Position numbers and translations under genes: made by a program | In this document: piece by piece, positions 16,931 through 25,862 of the stretch | Position numbering within the stretch: position 1 is the stretch's first letter | Layout: every line of letters starts with the position of its first letter | Notes under the pieces: generated by a model | The model's database searches: none | What the model was told of the DNA's origin: nothing | What the model saw: only the letters and a program-made list of their open reading frames with translations | Origin: Novosphingobium sp. | Lineage (GTDB): Bacteria > Pseudomonadota > Alphaproteobacteria > Sphingomonadales > Sphingomonadaceae | DNA length: 64,000 bases | Reading direction: 5' to 3' | Assembly: GCA_024236215.1 (NCBI GenBank) | Contig: JACKKX010000001.1 | Location: 1 to 64,000, forward strand

Positions 16931-17466
16931 CAGCTCCAGCGTACCGCCATTCGGCACAACGGGTGCCCTTCCAACATGCACTGAAGATGCTCGATTGCTG
17001 CCTCTTCGCCGTAGTGATCGGATGCTCCTTGCACAAAGCCATGCGCAAGATGACACAGTTTGCGCGGCGATCGGTATCCAATAAGCAGGGCACCATCTGC
17101 GGCGTCTTCGAAATGGAAGTGCGGGCAGCCAGCTCCGGAATAGAGCTTGCGCACTTCGGGATGGATGATTGCGTTGACGCTCAGCACAAAGCTGCGGGCG
17201 GTAGCATGGCCTTTGAAGAAATCACCATAACGCTGCGCCAGGAGCGGCATGGCAGCCCGTCCGAACCAATGCAGGATGTCATTCTCCGGGCATCCGAGCA
17301 GGTTAGCAGCAGACTGGACCAAGGCAGTCATGTCGTCATCGGGATAGCTGCCCAAGGACGTGTAGACCCCGCTGACCCCGGCCGCATCGATCAGATCGGC
17401 CCAAGCATCCACACCATGCGCTGCGCTAACTGCTTCCTCGAGCAGGTTGAAAACGATGCCTTTCAC
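16930..17466 (-). CDS. H-NOX heme nitric oxide sensor
   Basis: 178 aa. Start set at GTG 17466: AGGA lies 6 nt upstream and the product then begins MKGIVFNLLEE as in the family. With this start, key residues fall exactly at canonical H-NOX numbers: proximal heme ligand His102 (NAIIHPEV) and the propionate-binding Y131-S133-R135 (YRSPR). Position 140 is Leu rather than the distal Tyr of O2-binding members, so NO rather than O2 is the expected ligand. Cytosolic. In other bacteria H-NOX proteins regulate adjacent c-di-GMP enzymes; here the partner is the coupled GAF-GGDEF-EAL protein. Confidence 0.95.
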   Translation of the reverse strand: MKGIVFNLLEEAVSAAHGVDAWADLIDAAGVSGVYTSLGSYPDDDMTALVQSAANLLGCPENDILHWFGRAAMPLLAQRYGDFFKGHATARSFVLSVNAIIHPEVRKLYSGAGCPHFHFEDAADGALLIGYRSPRKLCHLAHGFVQGASDHYGEEAAIEHLQCMLEGHPLCRMAVRWS

Positions 17467-17785
17467 ATTCCGTCCTGAAGTCACTTGTTGTCAGGCCAGA
17501 TCTAGCGCTTGCCCCCCTTCCCGCTGGTGAGGCCTGACTAGCGATTTTCCCTTAGTCAGCTGGCATGGGAGAACTACCTGACACCTGACATTCCGGCCGC
17601 TGGGCAGACAGCTAGCAGGCGTTCGCATCCTGCCCTCGTCCCTCACATGAATTCCCACCATTTCGAGCAAAACGGACTGTTGGTATATACGTTGGTATTA
17701 TTGATATTCGATAATATAATTTCTATCTTTTATCAATTATATATGGCTATAACCACATCGCTGTCTCCCCGACCATTTTCCCATC
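17467..17785. other. AT-rich intergenic island upstream of H-NOX
   Basis: 319 bp. Positions ~17680-17755 are strikingly AT-rich for this genome and hold two TTGGTAT copies 12 bp apart (from 17680 and 17692) followed by TTGATATTCGATAATATAAT. It lies between the end of cysQ and the start of the H-NOX operon, both on the minus strand, and probably contains the H-NOX promoter. No gene seen. Confidence 0.55.
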
Positions 17786-18517
17786 TCAGCCAAACGCGGC
17801 GGTTTCCGCGATCACCCTTGCGGCATGGTCCGGTCGGCAGATCAGCAGATCGGGCATGTAGGTGTTACGCTGGTTGTAGACCAGCGGCGAACCGTCGATC
17901 CGGCTGGCGTGGAGGCCGTAGGCAAGCGCCACCGCCACCGGTGCGCAGCTGTCCCATTCGTATTGCCCGCCGGTGTGGAGATAGATGTCGGCCTCGCCGC
18001 GCACCACTGCCATCGCCTTGGCTCCGGCGCTGCCCATCGGAATGATCTCTGCATCGAGCGCGGCGGCGACGTGCATCGCCTCGGCTGCGGGGCGGGTGCG
18101 GCTGACCACCATGCGCAGCCGCTGCGGCGCGGGCGGGATCACTGCTGGCCGGTCCGAACGCAGCACCAGCCCCGTCCCCGGCAGTGCCACTGCACCGAGC
18201 GCCGGACGGCCATCGATCGCCAGCGCGACATGCACCGCCCAATCGGATCGCGCCTCGCCATATTCGCGGGTGCCGTCGAGCGGATCGACGATCCACACTC
18301 GCCGCTTGTTCAGCCGCGCGGGATTGTCCTTTTCCTCTTCGGAAAGCAGCCCGTCCCCGCCCCGCGCCTCGTGCAGCGCCTTGACCAGAAAGGCATTGGC
18401 AACCTCGTCCCCCGCGTTGCCCAGCGCCTTGCCTTCTAGCGTGCCCGAAGCGCGCACGTCGAGCAACAGGCGCCCGGCGGTCTCGGCAAGATGCGCGGCG
18501 AGTTCGGCGTCGGTCAA
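17786..18517 (-). CDS. cysQ: 3'(2'),5'-bisphosphate nucleotidase CysQ
   Basis: 243 aa, inositol-monophosphatase superfamily. Metal-binding motifs: LLSEEEKD, WIVDPLDGTREY and the C-terminal WDSCAPVAVA. It removes the 3'-phosphate of PAP/PAPS, clearing the by-product of sulfate activation. Start chosen at TTG 18517: GGGGAG is 8 nt upstream and the codon overlaps the stop of the DUF2061 gene (TTGA), whereas the longer open frame lies inside that gene. Last gene of the cysD-cysNC-DUF2061-cysQ operon. Confidence 0.93.
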   Translation of the reverse strand: MTDAELAAHLAETAGRLLLDVRASGTLEGKALGNAGDEVANAFLVKALHEARGGDGLLSEEEKDNPARLNKRRVWIVDPLDGTREYGEARSDWAVHVALAIDGRPALGAVALPGTGLVLRSDRPAVIPPAPQRLRMVVSRTRPAAEAMHVAAALDAEIIPMGSAGAKAMAVVRGEADIYLHTGGQYEWDSCAPVAVALAYGLHASRIDGSPLVYNQRNTYMPDLLICRPDHAARVIAETAAFG

Positions 18518-18777
18518 GCGGCTGGCTCCCCTTCGGGTTCGTGCGGTACCTCGCGAAAGCCCCAATCGACAAGGCTCCAGCCGCGCTCGTGGAGGTAATA
18601 GAGCACGATCTTGGTGATTACCTCGGTTCCGGCGATCGCCCCGGCGGCCTTGGCGTTGCCAGTGAAGATCCAGCCGAGCACGAAGGTGTCGATGCTGCCC
18701 AGCAGGCGCCAGCTGGCTGCCTTGACCACCGAGCGGGTGCGGGTTTCGTGAGCCTTGAAGTGGAACAGGGCGGACAT
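18514..18777 (-). CDS. DUF2061 small membrane protein in the sulfate-activation operon
   Basis: 87 aa. SVVKAASWRLLGSIDTF followed by two membrane segments (TFVLGWIFTGNAKAAGAIAG and TKIVLYYLHERGW) is characteristic of DUF2061. The start overlaps the cysNC stop by one base (TGATG) and the stop overlaps the cysQ start (TTGA). Function of the domain is unknown; its recurring presence with cys genes suggests a link to sulfate or APS metabolism at the inner membrane. Confidence 0.9.
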   Translation of the reverse strand: MSALFHFKAHETRTRSVVKAASWRLLGSIDTFVLGWIFTGNAKAAGAIAGTEVITKIVLYYLHERGWSLVDWGFREVPHEPEGEPAA

Positions 18778-20699
18778 CAGGCGTCTCCCAGTAGCTTGTC
18801 GACGATCAGCGAGGCGGCGGCTTCGGGGCTCATCGCAGTGGTGTCGATGCGAATCTCGGGATTGTCCGGGGCTTCATAGGGGCTATCGATCCCGGTGAAA
18901 TTTTTGAGCTGGCCGCTACGGGCCTTCTTGTAGAGCCCCTTGACATCGCGCGCTTCGGCTTCGGCCAGGGGCGTGTCGATAAACACCTCGACGAATTCGC
19001 TCTCGGGCAGCATTGCACGGACCATCTCGCGCTCGGCGCGGAACGGGCTGATGAAGGCGGTGAGCACGATCAGCCCGGCATCGGCCATCAGCTTGGCCAC
19101 TTCGCCCACGCGGCGGATATTCTCGATCCGGTCGGCCTCGGTAAAGCCCAGATCCTTGTTGAGCCCGTGACGCACGTTGTCGCCATCGAGCAGGAAGGTG
19201 TGCCGGTTCATCCGGTGCAGCTTCTTCTCGACCAGGTTGGCAATGGTGCTCTTGCCCGCGCCGGAAAGCCCGGTGAACCACAGCACCGCAGGCTTCTGGT
19301 TCTTGAGGGCAGCGTGCTGATCGCGCGAGACATCGAGCGCCTGCCAGTGAACGTTCTGCGCGCGGCGCAGACTGAAATTGATCATCCCGGCGCCCACGGT
19401 GCGGTTGGTGAGCTTGTCGATCAGGATGAACCCGCCCAGCGTTCGGCTCCGGGCGTACGGCTCAAACAACAGCGGTTTGTCGGTGGTGACCTCGGCCACG
19501 CCGATCGCGTTGAGATCGAGTGTCTTGGCGGCGAGGTGTTCGAGCGTGCTGACGTTGATTTCGTACTTGGGCTGCTGGATCGTCGCCGAAACGGTCTGGG
19601 AGCCCAGCTTGAGCCAGTAGGAGCGGCCGACGTGCAGCGCCTCGTCGTCCAGCCATACCAGCGCTGCCTCGAACTGGTCGGCGGCCTCGGGCGGGGCATC
19701 GGCGGCGGCGATCACGTCCCCGCGCGAGCAGTCAATCTCGTCGTTCAGTGTCAGCGTGATCGATTGGCCGGCGACCGCCTCGTCCAGATCGCCATCCAGG
19801 GTGACGATCCGCGCCACGGTGCTGGTCTTGCCAGAAGGCAGCACCCGCACCGCATCGCCCGGCCGTACCGATCCGCTCGCAATCAGCCCGGCAAAGCCAC
19901 GGAAATCGAGGTTAGGTCGGTTGACCCACTGTACCGGCATCCGCAGCGGCCCGGTGCGATCGGCGCTGGTATCGACCTCGACGTTTTCGAGGTGTTCGAC
20001 CAGCGCCGGACCCTTGTACCACGGAGTATTGGGCGAAAGCGCAGTGATATTGTCGCCCTTGAAGCCCGAGATCGGAAGCGCGGTGAAATGCTCGATCCCG
20101 ATGGTCCTGGCGAACCTGGCATAGTCGGCCACGATGGTGTCGAACACCTCTTGGCTATAGCCCACCAGGTCCATCTTGTTCACTGCCAGCACCAGGTGGC
20201 GGATGCCAAGCAGGTGGACGAGGTAGGAATGGCGCCGGGTCTGCGCCAGCACGCCCTTGCGCGCATCGATCAGGATCACGGCCAGATCGGCGGTCGATGC
20301 GCCGGTTACCATGTTGCGGGTATATTGTTCGTGCCCCGGACAATCGGCGACGATGAACTTGCGCCTTTCGGTGTTGAAGAAGCGATAGGCGACATCGATT
20401 GTGATGCCCTGTTCGCGCTCGGCGGCGAGGCCATCGACCAGCAGTGCGAAATCGATCTCCTGCCCCTGGGTGCCGAGGCGTCTGCTGTCGCTTTCCAGCG
20501 CGGAAAGCTGATCCTCGAAGATCATCTTCGAATCGTAGAGCAGCCGCCCGATCAGGGTCGACTTGCCATCGTCGACCGAGCCGCAGGTGATGAAGCGCAG
20601 CATGGTCTTGTGCTGGTGCGACATGAGATAGGCATCGATGTCCTCGGTGATGAGGGCATCGGTGACGTAGACGGGATCGGCATTCTGCGTGTCGGCCAT
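18777..20699 (-). CDS. cysNC: Bifunctional sulfate adenylyltransferase large subunit / APS kinase (CysN-CysC)
   Basis: 640 aa. The N-terminal CysN GTPase has P-loop [18 protein letters not shown], switch [12 protein letters not shown] and NKMDL; beta-barrel domains follow to ~residue 440. The C-terminal CysC kinase has P-loop [13 protein letters not shown] and [18 protein letters not shown]. With CysD it makes APS from sulfate and ATP driven by GTP, then PAPS. The start overlaps the cysD stop by one base (TGATG). The fused form is common in alphaproteobacteria. Confidence 0.97.
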   Translation of the reverse strand: MADTQNADPVYVTDALITEDIDAYLMSHQHKTMLRFITCGSVDDGKSTLIGRLLYDSKMIFEDQLSALESDSRRLGTQGQEIDFALLVDGLAAEREQGITIDVAYRFFNTERRKFIVADCPGHEQYTRNMVTGASTADLAVILIDARKGVLAQTRRHSYLVHLLGIRHLVLAVNKMDLVGYSQEVFDTIVADYARFARTIGIEHFTALPISGFKGDNITALSPNTPWYKGPALVEHLENVEVDTSADRTGPLRMPVQWVNRPNLDFRGFAGLIASGSVRPGDAVRVLPSGKTSTVARIVTLDGDLDEAVAGQSITLTLNDEIDCSRGDVIAAADAPPEAADQFEAALVWLDDEALHVGRSYWLKLGSQTVSATIQQPKYEINVSTLEHLAAKTLDLNAIGVAEVTTDKPLLFEPYARSRTLGGFILIDKLTNRTVGAGMINFSLRRAQNVHWQALDVSRDQHAALKNQKPAVLWFTGLSGAGKSTIANLVEKKLHRMNRHTFLLDGDNVRHGLNKDLGFTEADRIENIRRVGEVAKLMADAGLIVLTAFISPFRAEREMVRAMLPESEFVEVFIDTPLAEAEARDVKGLYKKARSGQLKNFTGIDSPYEAPDNPEIRIDTTAMSPEAAASLIVDKLLGDA

Positions 20700-21619
20700 C
20701 AGAAGTACCCCTGCTGCTTTTTCACTTCCATCCCCGCGCCGCCCGCGTCCTTGTCGATCGCGCGGCCCTGGCGTTCGCTGGTGGTGGTGAGCAGCGTTTC
20801 CTGGATCACCTCGGACAAGGTCGAAGCCTTGCTCTCGACCGCACCGGTCAGCGGATAGCAGCCCAGAGTGCGGAAGCGGATCGAGCGCATGACCGGCTGC
20901 TCACCGGGCTTCAGCGGAAAGCGCTCGTCATCGACCATCAGCAGCAGCCCGTCGCGCTCGACCGTGGGACGCGGGGCGGCGAAATAGAGCGGGACGATCG
21001 GAATGCCTTCAAGCTGGATATATTGCCACACGTCGAGCTCGGTCCAGTTGCTGATCGGGAAAACACGGATGCTTTCGCCCTTGTGCTTCCTGGCGTTGTA
21101 AAGGTTCCACAGCTCGGGTCGCTGGTTCTTGGGATCCCAGCCGTGGCTGGAGGTGCGGAAGGAAAAGATCCGTTCCTTGGCGCGGCTCTTCTCCTCATCG
21201 CGCCGGGCGCCGCCAAAGGCGGCATCGAACTGCCACTTGTCGAGCGCCTGCTTGAGCCCCTCGGTCTTCCAAAGATCGGTGTGGAGCGCTCCGTACTCGA
21301 AGGGATTGATCCCGCGTTCGGCTGCCTCGGGGTTGTGATAGACCAGCAGTTCCATCCCGCTTTCGCGCGCCATCCGGTCACGCAGGGCATACATGTCCCT
21401 GAATTTCCAGGTGGTATCGACGTGGAGCAGCGGGAACGGCGGCGGCGCGGGAAAGAAGGCCTTGCGCGCCAGATGCAGCATCACCGCGCTGTCCTTGCCC
21501 ACCGAATAGAGCATCACCGGGCGCTCGGCCTCGGCAACGACCTCGCGCAGGATATGGATCGCCTCGGCTTCGAGCCGCTGGAGGTGGGTCAGGGACGGAT
21601 GAGGCACAGGGATTGTCAT
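20699..21619 (-). CDS. cysD: Sulfate adenylyltransferase small subunit CysD
   Basis: 306 aa from ATG 21619 ([20 protein letters not shown]); the frame is open upstream through the intergenic palindrome but that part is not CysD-like. The PP-loop [18 protein letters not shown] is near residue 40, and [18 protein letters not shown] and [13 protein letters not shown] are typical of the family. It supplies the adenylyl transfer activity to CysN. First gene of a four-gene operon with one-base start/stop overlaps. The divergent regulator gene begins 58 bp away across a perfect palindrome. Confidence 0.97.
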   Translation of the reverse strand: MTIPVPHPSLTHLQRLEAEAIHILREVVAEAERPVMLYSVGKDSAVMLHLARKAFFPAPPPFPLLHVDTTWKFRDMYALRDRMARESGMELLVYHNPEAAERGINPFEYGALHTDLWKTEGLKQALDKWQFDAAFGGARRDEEKSRAKERIFSFRTSSHGWDPKNQRPELWNLYNARKHKGESIRVFPISNWTELDVWQYIQLEGIPIVPLYFAAPRPTVERDGLLLMVDDERFPLKPGEQPVMRSIRFRTLGCYPLTGAVESKASTLSEVIQETLLTTTSERQGRAIDKDAGGAGMEVKKQQGYF

Positions 21620-21646
21620 TCGGCTATGAATGCCACGAATGCTTGA

Positions 21647-21676
21647 CCAGTATGCTCCCATATGGGAGCATACTGG
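21647..21676. promoter_or_regulatory. Perfect 30-bp palindrome between cysD and a LuxR-type regulator gene
   Basis: CCAGTATGCTCCCAT at 21647-21661 is followed directly by its exact reverse complement (21662-21676), with no spacer and no mismatch. It lies 27 bp before the cysD start and 1 bp before the ATG of the regulator gene, whose GGGAG ribosome site is inside the right arm. Bound protein would block translation or transcription of the regulator and could control cysD. Operator of the adjacent regulator is the simplest reading (inference). Confidence 0.8.
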
Positions 21677-21677
21677 C

Positions 21678-22757
21678 ATGGCATTTCTTTCCGCCAGCCA
21701 ATCCGAGCTATTGCTCGCCCTGATCGAAGGCTCGGCGCAGGGTGAGCCGTGGGAGGGCATGCTCCACACCCTTGTCCGGCAAAGCGGGGCAGACTGTGCA
21801 CTCCTGTTGATCGCCCCGCTGGCCGGCGAGCCACCCCGTCAAGTGCGGTCCATCCATGCACCGGGCCCGCGCATTACCAATCCGGATCCCGCCAGACTCG
21901 CCGCGCTCGGGCTCAGCCCCTCGGCGCCGCTGCGCACCGGCCGAATCTACGCGCTCGAAGAAATCCTCGATTTCAGCGCCCCGGAAGTGCTTGCCCGCCA
22001 GCGCGCGATGCTCGCTGAAATGGGCATTGCCCACGGTCGCGCGCTGCGGCTCGAATCGGGCGGAGCTGGCGAAGCCTTGCTGTTGATGGCACGCGAGAGA
22101 GAGGATTTCCCCGCCTCGCTAGCCGCCACCCTGTCAAACCTTGCGCCGCACCTCACGGCCGCTTTACGGCTGGATTCGGAGTTGGTGCGATTGCAGCTTC
22201 AGGCCAGCATGGCTGAAGAAGCGCTGGCCCGCCTAGGGATCGGGCAAATCGCTTTCGACCCGCTGGGGCGGATCGTGGCCATCGATCCGGTGGCACGGCA
22301 GGCGCTGGGCTTCGGCATGCCCCTCCCAGCGCAATCGATGCCTCGACTGCAATTGCCCGCCGAAACCGCGCTTGAGCTGGAGCGCGCTTGTGCCACGGTC
22401 GTCGGAAGCGGTGTCGGCGAGGCGATCCTACTCGATCCGCGCCGCGCGTTGTGGCTGGTCTTGCGCAGAGCCGATCAACACGGCGCGACCGTTATCGGCA
22501 CGCTGCGCCTGCCAAGAGACAAAGACCCGCAGTCGGCGGTCGGCATGCTTGCTGCGGTCCATGGCCTCTCGCGCCGCGAAGCCGCCCTTGCCGAGGCGAT
22601 GAGCCGCGGGGAATCGATTGTCGAGGCCGGCGCGCGCCTGGGCCTGACGCGCGAGACCGCCCGAAACTATTCCAAACGGATCTACGCCAAGACCGGCACC
22701 ACCGGACAGGCCGATCTGGTACGCCTGATCCTGACGGGCCTCGCACCGTTGGGATAG
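21678..22757 (+). CDS. LuxR-type HTH transcriptional regulator
   Basis: 359 aa from ATG 21678. The N-terminal ~290 residues have no clearly named domain, though the layout resembles a GAF/PAS-type sensor ([20 protein letters not shown] is PAS-like, ~residues 185-205). The C-terminal ~65 residues form a GerE/Lux[44 protein letters not shown]. An in-frame upstream ATG at 21630 would translate the palindrome and is unlikely. It faces away from cysD and precedes the amino-sugar operon by ~90 bp; which of the two it regulates is unknown. Confidence 0.87.
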   Translation: MAFLSASQSELLLALIEGSAQGEPWEGMLHTLVRQSGADCALLLIAPLAGEPPRQVRSIHAPGPRITNPDPARLAALGLSPSAPLRTGRIYALEEILDFSAPEVLARQRAMLAEMGIAHGRALRLESGGAGEALLLMAREREDFPASLAATLSNLAPHLTAALRLDSELVRLQLQASMAEEALARLGIGQIAFDPLGRIVAIDPVARQALGFGMPLPAQSMPRLQLPAETALELERACATVVGSGVGEAILLDPRRALWLVLRRADQHGATVIGTLRLPRDKDPQSAVGMLAAVHGLSRREAALAEAMSRGESIVEAGARLGLTRETARNYSKRIYAKTGTTGQADLVRLILTGLAPLG

Positions 22758-22776
22758 ATACCAATATAATACCATT
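22757..22776 (-). promoter_or_regulatory. Candidate operator of the amino-sugar regulator, site 1
   Basis: Minus-strand sequence AATGGTATTATATTGGTATC, two TGGTAT half sites 11 bp apart. It ends 69 bp before the ATG of the GntR-family gene. It shares the pattern TGGTATTAYAWTGGT with the site at 25774-25793, the only other such pair noticed in this cluster. Confidence 0.6.
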
Positions 22777-22845
22777 TACACGCCGCAGCCATCGGGATAG
22801 ACCTCGTCCGACACGCCCCTGACCGGACTGCCCCGAGGCTGCACG

Positions 22846-23583
22846 ATGACCATGCTGGAACTGACCGGCCCGCTCGATCCGGCCAATCCCCTGCCGCTTT
22901 ACCGCCAGCTGGAAGGCGCGCTGCGCCGCTCAATCGAAAGCCAGCGCTTGCTGCCAGGCGAAGCCTTGCCGCCCGAGCGCGATGTGGCAAGCCAGCTGGG
23001 AATCTCGCGGATCACGGTCAGAAAGGCGCTGGATACGCTGGTCAGCGATGGCTTTCTTGCGCGGCGGCAGGGCGCGGGAACCTTTGTCTCGCGGCGCGTC
23101 GAAAAGAATTTTTCCCGGCTCACTTCGTTCACCCAGGACATGATCGAACGCGGCCTCAAGCCGCACAGCCAATGGCTCGACAAGCGTGAGACCAGCGTTT
23201 CACCCGAGGATGCGCTCACCCTTGGCCTCAGCCCCGGCTCGCGGGTCTTTCGCTTCGATCGGGTGCGGTTTGCCGATGGCGAACCGATGGCGCTGGAATT
23301 CGCCACGGTGCCGGTCGCGCTTCTGGAAAGCGCGGACGCGGTCGATGGGTCGCTCTATGCCGCGCTGGCGAAGCTTGGCAACCAGCCGGTCCGCGTCCTT
23401 CAGCGTCTGCGCGCCACCCAGTTCAGCGCCGAACAGGCAGAAATCCTGGGCATCGCGCCTGGCAGTGCCGGTCTGCTGATCGAGCGGCGCGGTTTTTCCG
23501 CGTCGGGGCAACTGGTCGAGATCACCCGCTCCTACTACCGCGGCGATCGCTATGATTTCGTCGCCGAACTGCGGGCGTCATAG
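22846..23583 (+). CDS. GntR/HutC-family regulator of amino-sugar catabolism (NagR/NagQ-like)
   Basis: 245 aa. N-terminal winged helix (LYRQLEGALRRSIESQ; ERDVASQLGISRITVRKALD) then a UTRA effector domain (~residues 95-240, FDRVRFADGEPMALEFATVP; EITRSYYRGDRYDF). UTRA regulators of this type respond to amino-sugar phosphates. It heads the nagB-II/nagA/transporter/murQ/kinase series, with only 2 bp before the next gene. A second ATG two codons downstream is an alternative start. Likely a repressor acting on the two TGGTAT-type sites. Confidence 0.9.
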   Translation: MTMLELTGPLDPANPLPLYRQLEGALRRSIESQRLLPGEALPPERDVASQLGISRITVRKALDTLVSDGFLARRQGAGTFVSRRVEKNFSRLTSFTQDMIERGLKPHSQWLDKRETSVSPEDALTLGLSPGSRVFRFDRVRFADGEPMALEFATVPVALLESADAVDGSLYAALAKLGNQPVRVLQRLRATQFSAEQAEILGIAPGSAGLLIERRGFSASGQLVEITRSYYRGDRYDFVAELRAS

Positions 23584-23585
23584 GC

Positions 23586-24620
23586 TTGCCGCGGCTTGCC
23601 GATTCTGCTGCGCAAACGCGGATGGCCGTTGAAGCCGGTTCGGCGGGTGCCGCTCTGCGCCGGCAATTCGACGCCAATCGCGAACAGATCCGCGCACTGG
23701 CGGATCGCCTCGCGGCCCATCCGCCCAGGATGGTAATTACCTGCGCACGGGGCAGCTCGGACCACGCGGCCACCTTTGCCAAGTATCTGATCGAACAGGA
23801 ACTGGGGCTGCCCGTCCTGTCCTTTTCGCCTTCGCTCGCCTCGCTGCACGGCAAGGGACTCGGCGGTCCCGACACTCTGTTCCTTGCGATCTCTCAATCC
23901 GGCGGCAGCCCCGACATTGTCACCGCCACGCAGCGCGCTCGCAAGTGCGGTGCCTTGACAGTAGCGCTGGTCAATGTCGAAGCGAGCCCCCTTGCCAGTG
24001 CCGCCGACTGCGTCGTTGCCCTTCATGCCGGAGCGGAAACCAGCATTGCTGCGACCAAGAGCTTCATCGCCTCGCTTGGCGCGCTGCTCCAGCTGGTCGC
24101 GGCCTGGCGAACGAGCACAGATTGGTTGCACGATCTACCTCCAGCGCTGGAGCGCAGTTGGGCACAGCCGTGGGACGCCCTTGCCGATGAACTTGCCCAG
24201 GCTGACAACCTCTTCGTGATCGGCCGGGGGCTTGGCCTTGGAGTGGCCCAGGAACTCGCGCTGAAATTCAAGGAAACCTGCCAGATCCACGCCGAAGCCT
24301 TTTCCGGGGCCGAAGTTCGGCACGGCCCCATGTCGCTGGTCGGCAAAGACTTTCCGGTCATCATTCTTTCCCAGCCCGATGAGAGCCGCGCGGGCCTTCG
24401 CGACCTTGCGGAGGAATTCGTCGGGCGCGGTGCGCGTGTCTATACCAGCGGCATCGAGGCACAGGGCGTGCGCGCCCTCCCGAATTGCGGAGCCACCCCC
24501 CTCATCGCCCCGCTGCTCGCGATCCAGGGCTGCTACAAGCTGGTCAATGCGGCTGCGCTGGCACGCGGACTTGATCCCGACCGGCCACGCTTTCTGGCCA
24601 AAGTGACGCGCACGCTATGA
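23586..24620 (+). CDS. SIS-domain glucosamine-6-phosphate deaminase (NagB-II type)
   Basis: 344 aa. Two SIS domains (~residues 45-180 and 195-335): ITCARGSSDHAATFAKYLIE, AISQSGGSPDIV, ETSIAATKSFIASLG, and GRGLGLGVAQELALKFKET with the EAFSGAEVRHGPM box. This is the GlmS-isomerase-like fold without the glutaminase domain. In such nag clusters it converts GlcN-6-P to fructose-6-P and ammonia. The start is either TTG 23586 or ATG 23622 (MAVEAGSAGAAL); neither has a good ribosome site. Overlaps nagA by 4 bp (ATGA). Confidence 0.9.
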   Translation: MPRLADSAAQTRMAVEAGSAGAALRRQFDANREQIRALADRLAAHPPRMVITCARGSSDHAATFAKYLIEQELGLPVLSFSPSLASLHGKGLGGPDTLFLAISQSGGSPDIVTATQRARKCGALTVALVNVEASPLASAADCVVALHAGAETSIAATKSFIASLGALLQLVAAWRTSTDWLHDLPPALERSWAQPWDALADELAQADNLFVIGRGLGLGVAQELALKFKETCQIHAEAFSGAEVRHGPMSLVGKDFPVIILSQPDESRAGLRDLAEEFVGRGARVYTSGIEAQGVRALPNCGATPLIAPLLAIQGCYKLVNAAALARGLDPDRPRFLAKVTRTL

Positions 24621-25768
24621 ACGAGGTGCTGTTTACCGGCGGGCCGATCCTTCTGGGAGACGAGCTCTTCAAGGGTCGGGCCCTGGCCATTTCAAGCGGT
24701 CGGATCACATGGGTCGGCGTAGCCCATGCTGCTCCACCGGCACGGCGGACGATCGACCTCGAAGGGCTGATGCTGCTGCCGGGCTTTGTCGACGTCCAGG
24801 TCAATGGAGGCGGCGGAATCCTGTTCAATTCGCGGCAGGACGGCGCGGGCCTGACTGCCATCGCCGCCGCCCACGCCCGTTTCGGAACGACTGGCATGCT
24901 GCCAACCCTGATTTCCGACAGCCGCGAGGTGACCGACGCCGGGATCCGGGCGGTCGATGCGGCGATTGGCGCGGGGGTCCCCGGAATTCTAGGGATTCAC
25001 CTCGAAGGCCCCTTTCTCAACAAGGTCCGGCGTGGAATCCACCCAGCCGGCCGCCTTGTCCGACCCGGCGCTCCGGCCATCGAACACCTGACGGCGCTCA
25101 AATCGGGCAAGACGCTCGTCACTCTTGCCCCGGAAGTCACCGGAACCGACTTCATTGCGCGGCTTGTCGCCAAGGGCGCCCTGGTCAGCCTGGGCCATAC
25201 CGAGGCCAGCGCGGCCGAGACGGAAGCAGCCCTGGCCGCCGGAGCAACCGGCTTTACCCATCTGTTCAATGCCATGCCGCCACTCTCCAACCGCAATCCA
25301 GGACCGGTCGGGGCAGCCCTGGCGGATCGCAGGGCCTGGTGCGGGCTGATCGTAGACGGGTTCCATGTTGATCCCTTGGTGCTGCGCATCGCGCTGACCT
25401 GCCGCCCGCTTGATCGCTTCATGCTGGTGACCGATGCGATGGCACTGGTGGGCGATGACAACGGACAATTCACGTTCAATGGCGAGACCATAACGGTCAA
25501 GGGCGGCTGCGCACGCAATCCCGAAGGCGTGCTGGCCGGGTCCGCGCTCGACATGGCCAGCGCGGTCCGCAATGCGATTTCCCAGTTGGGCTTGCCGCTG
25601 CCGCGGGCTGTTGCGATGGCCAGCAGCGCGCCAGCCGCGTTTCTGGGGCTTGAGAACGAAATCGGGACGCTTGCTCCCGGGTTTCGCGCCAGCATGGTTG
25701 TGGCAGATCCGGCGCTGGGTATCCACCAAACCTGGATCGACGGCAAACAGGTGTTCTCGCGGCCATAG
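24617..25768 (+). CDS. nagA: N-acetylglucosamine-6-phosphate deacetylase
   Basis: 383 aa, amidohydrolase fold. Signatures: PGFVDVQVNGGGG, GIHLEGPFLNKVRRGIHP (metal-binding Glu), LGHTEASA, FTHLFNAMPPLSNRNPGPVG, and the catalytic Asp in VTDAMALVG. Removes acetate from GlcNAc-6-P to feed the deaminase just upstream, which it overlaps by 4 bp. Confidence 0.96.
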   Translation: MNEVLFTGGPILLGDELFKGRALAISSGRITWVGVAHAAPPARRTIDLEGLMLLPGFVDVQVNGGGGILFNSRQDGAGLTAIAAAHARFGTTGMLPTLISDSREVTDAGIRAVDAAIGAGVPGILGIHLEGPFLNKVRRGIHPAGRLVRPGAPAIEHLTALKSGKTLVTLAPEVTGTDFIARLVAKGALVSLGHTEASAAETEAALAAGATGFTHLFNAMPPLSNRNPGPVGAALADRRAWCGLIVDGFHVDPLVLRIALTCRPLDRFMLVTDAMALVGDDNGQFTFNGETITVKGGCARNPEGVLAGSALDMASAVRNAISQLGLPLPRAVAMASSAPAAFLGLENEIGTLAPGFRASMVVADPALGIHQTWIDGKQVFSRP

Positions 25769-25773
25769 GCGAG

Positions 25774-25793
25774 ATTGGTATTACAATGGTCCC
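25774..25793 (+). promoter_or_regulatory. Candidate operator of the amino-sugar regulator, site 2
   Basis: ATTGGTATTACAATGGTCCC starts 6 bp after the nagA stop. It matches site 1 (22757-22776) at 15 of 20 positions and lies 69 bp before the leader ATG at 25863, the same distance as site 1 from the GntR-family start. Suggests an internal promoter for transport, murQ and kinase genes under the same regulator. Confidence 0.6.
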
Positions 25794-25862
25794 TTCAGGT
25801 TGACAGGGCAGCACGCGGCTGCCAGCACCGGGGTGGATCGGATCAGACAGGCGGAGGGCGGC

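Noticed and set aside
19167-20858. Long plus-strand open frame antisense to cysNC
   Set aside because: Sequence is a codon-position shadow of a clearly conserved gene, with no domain of its own.
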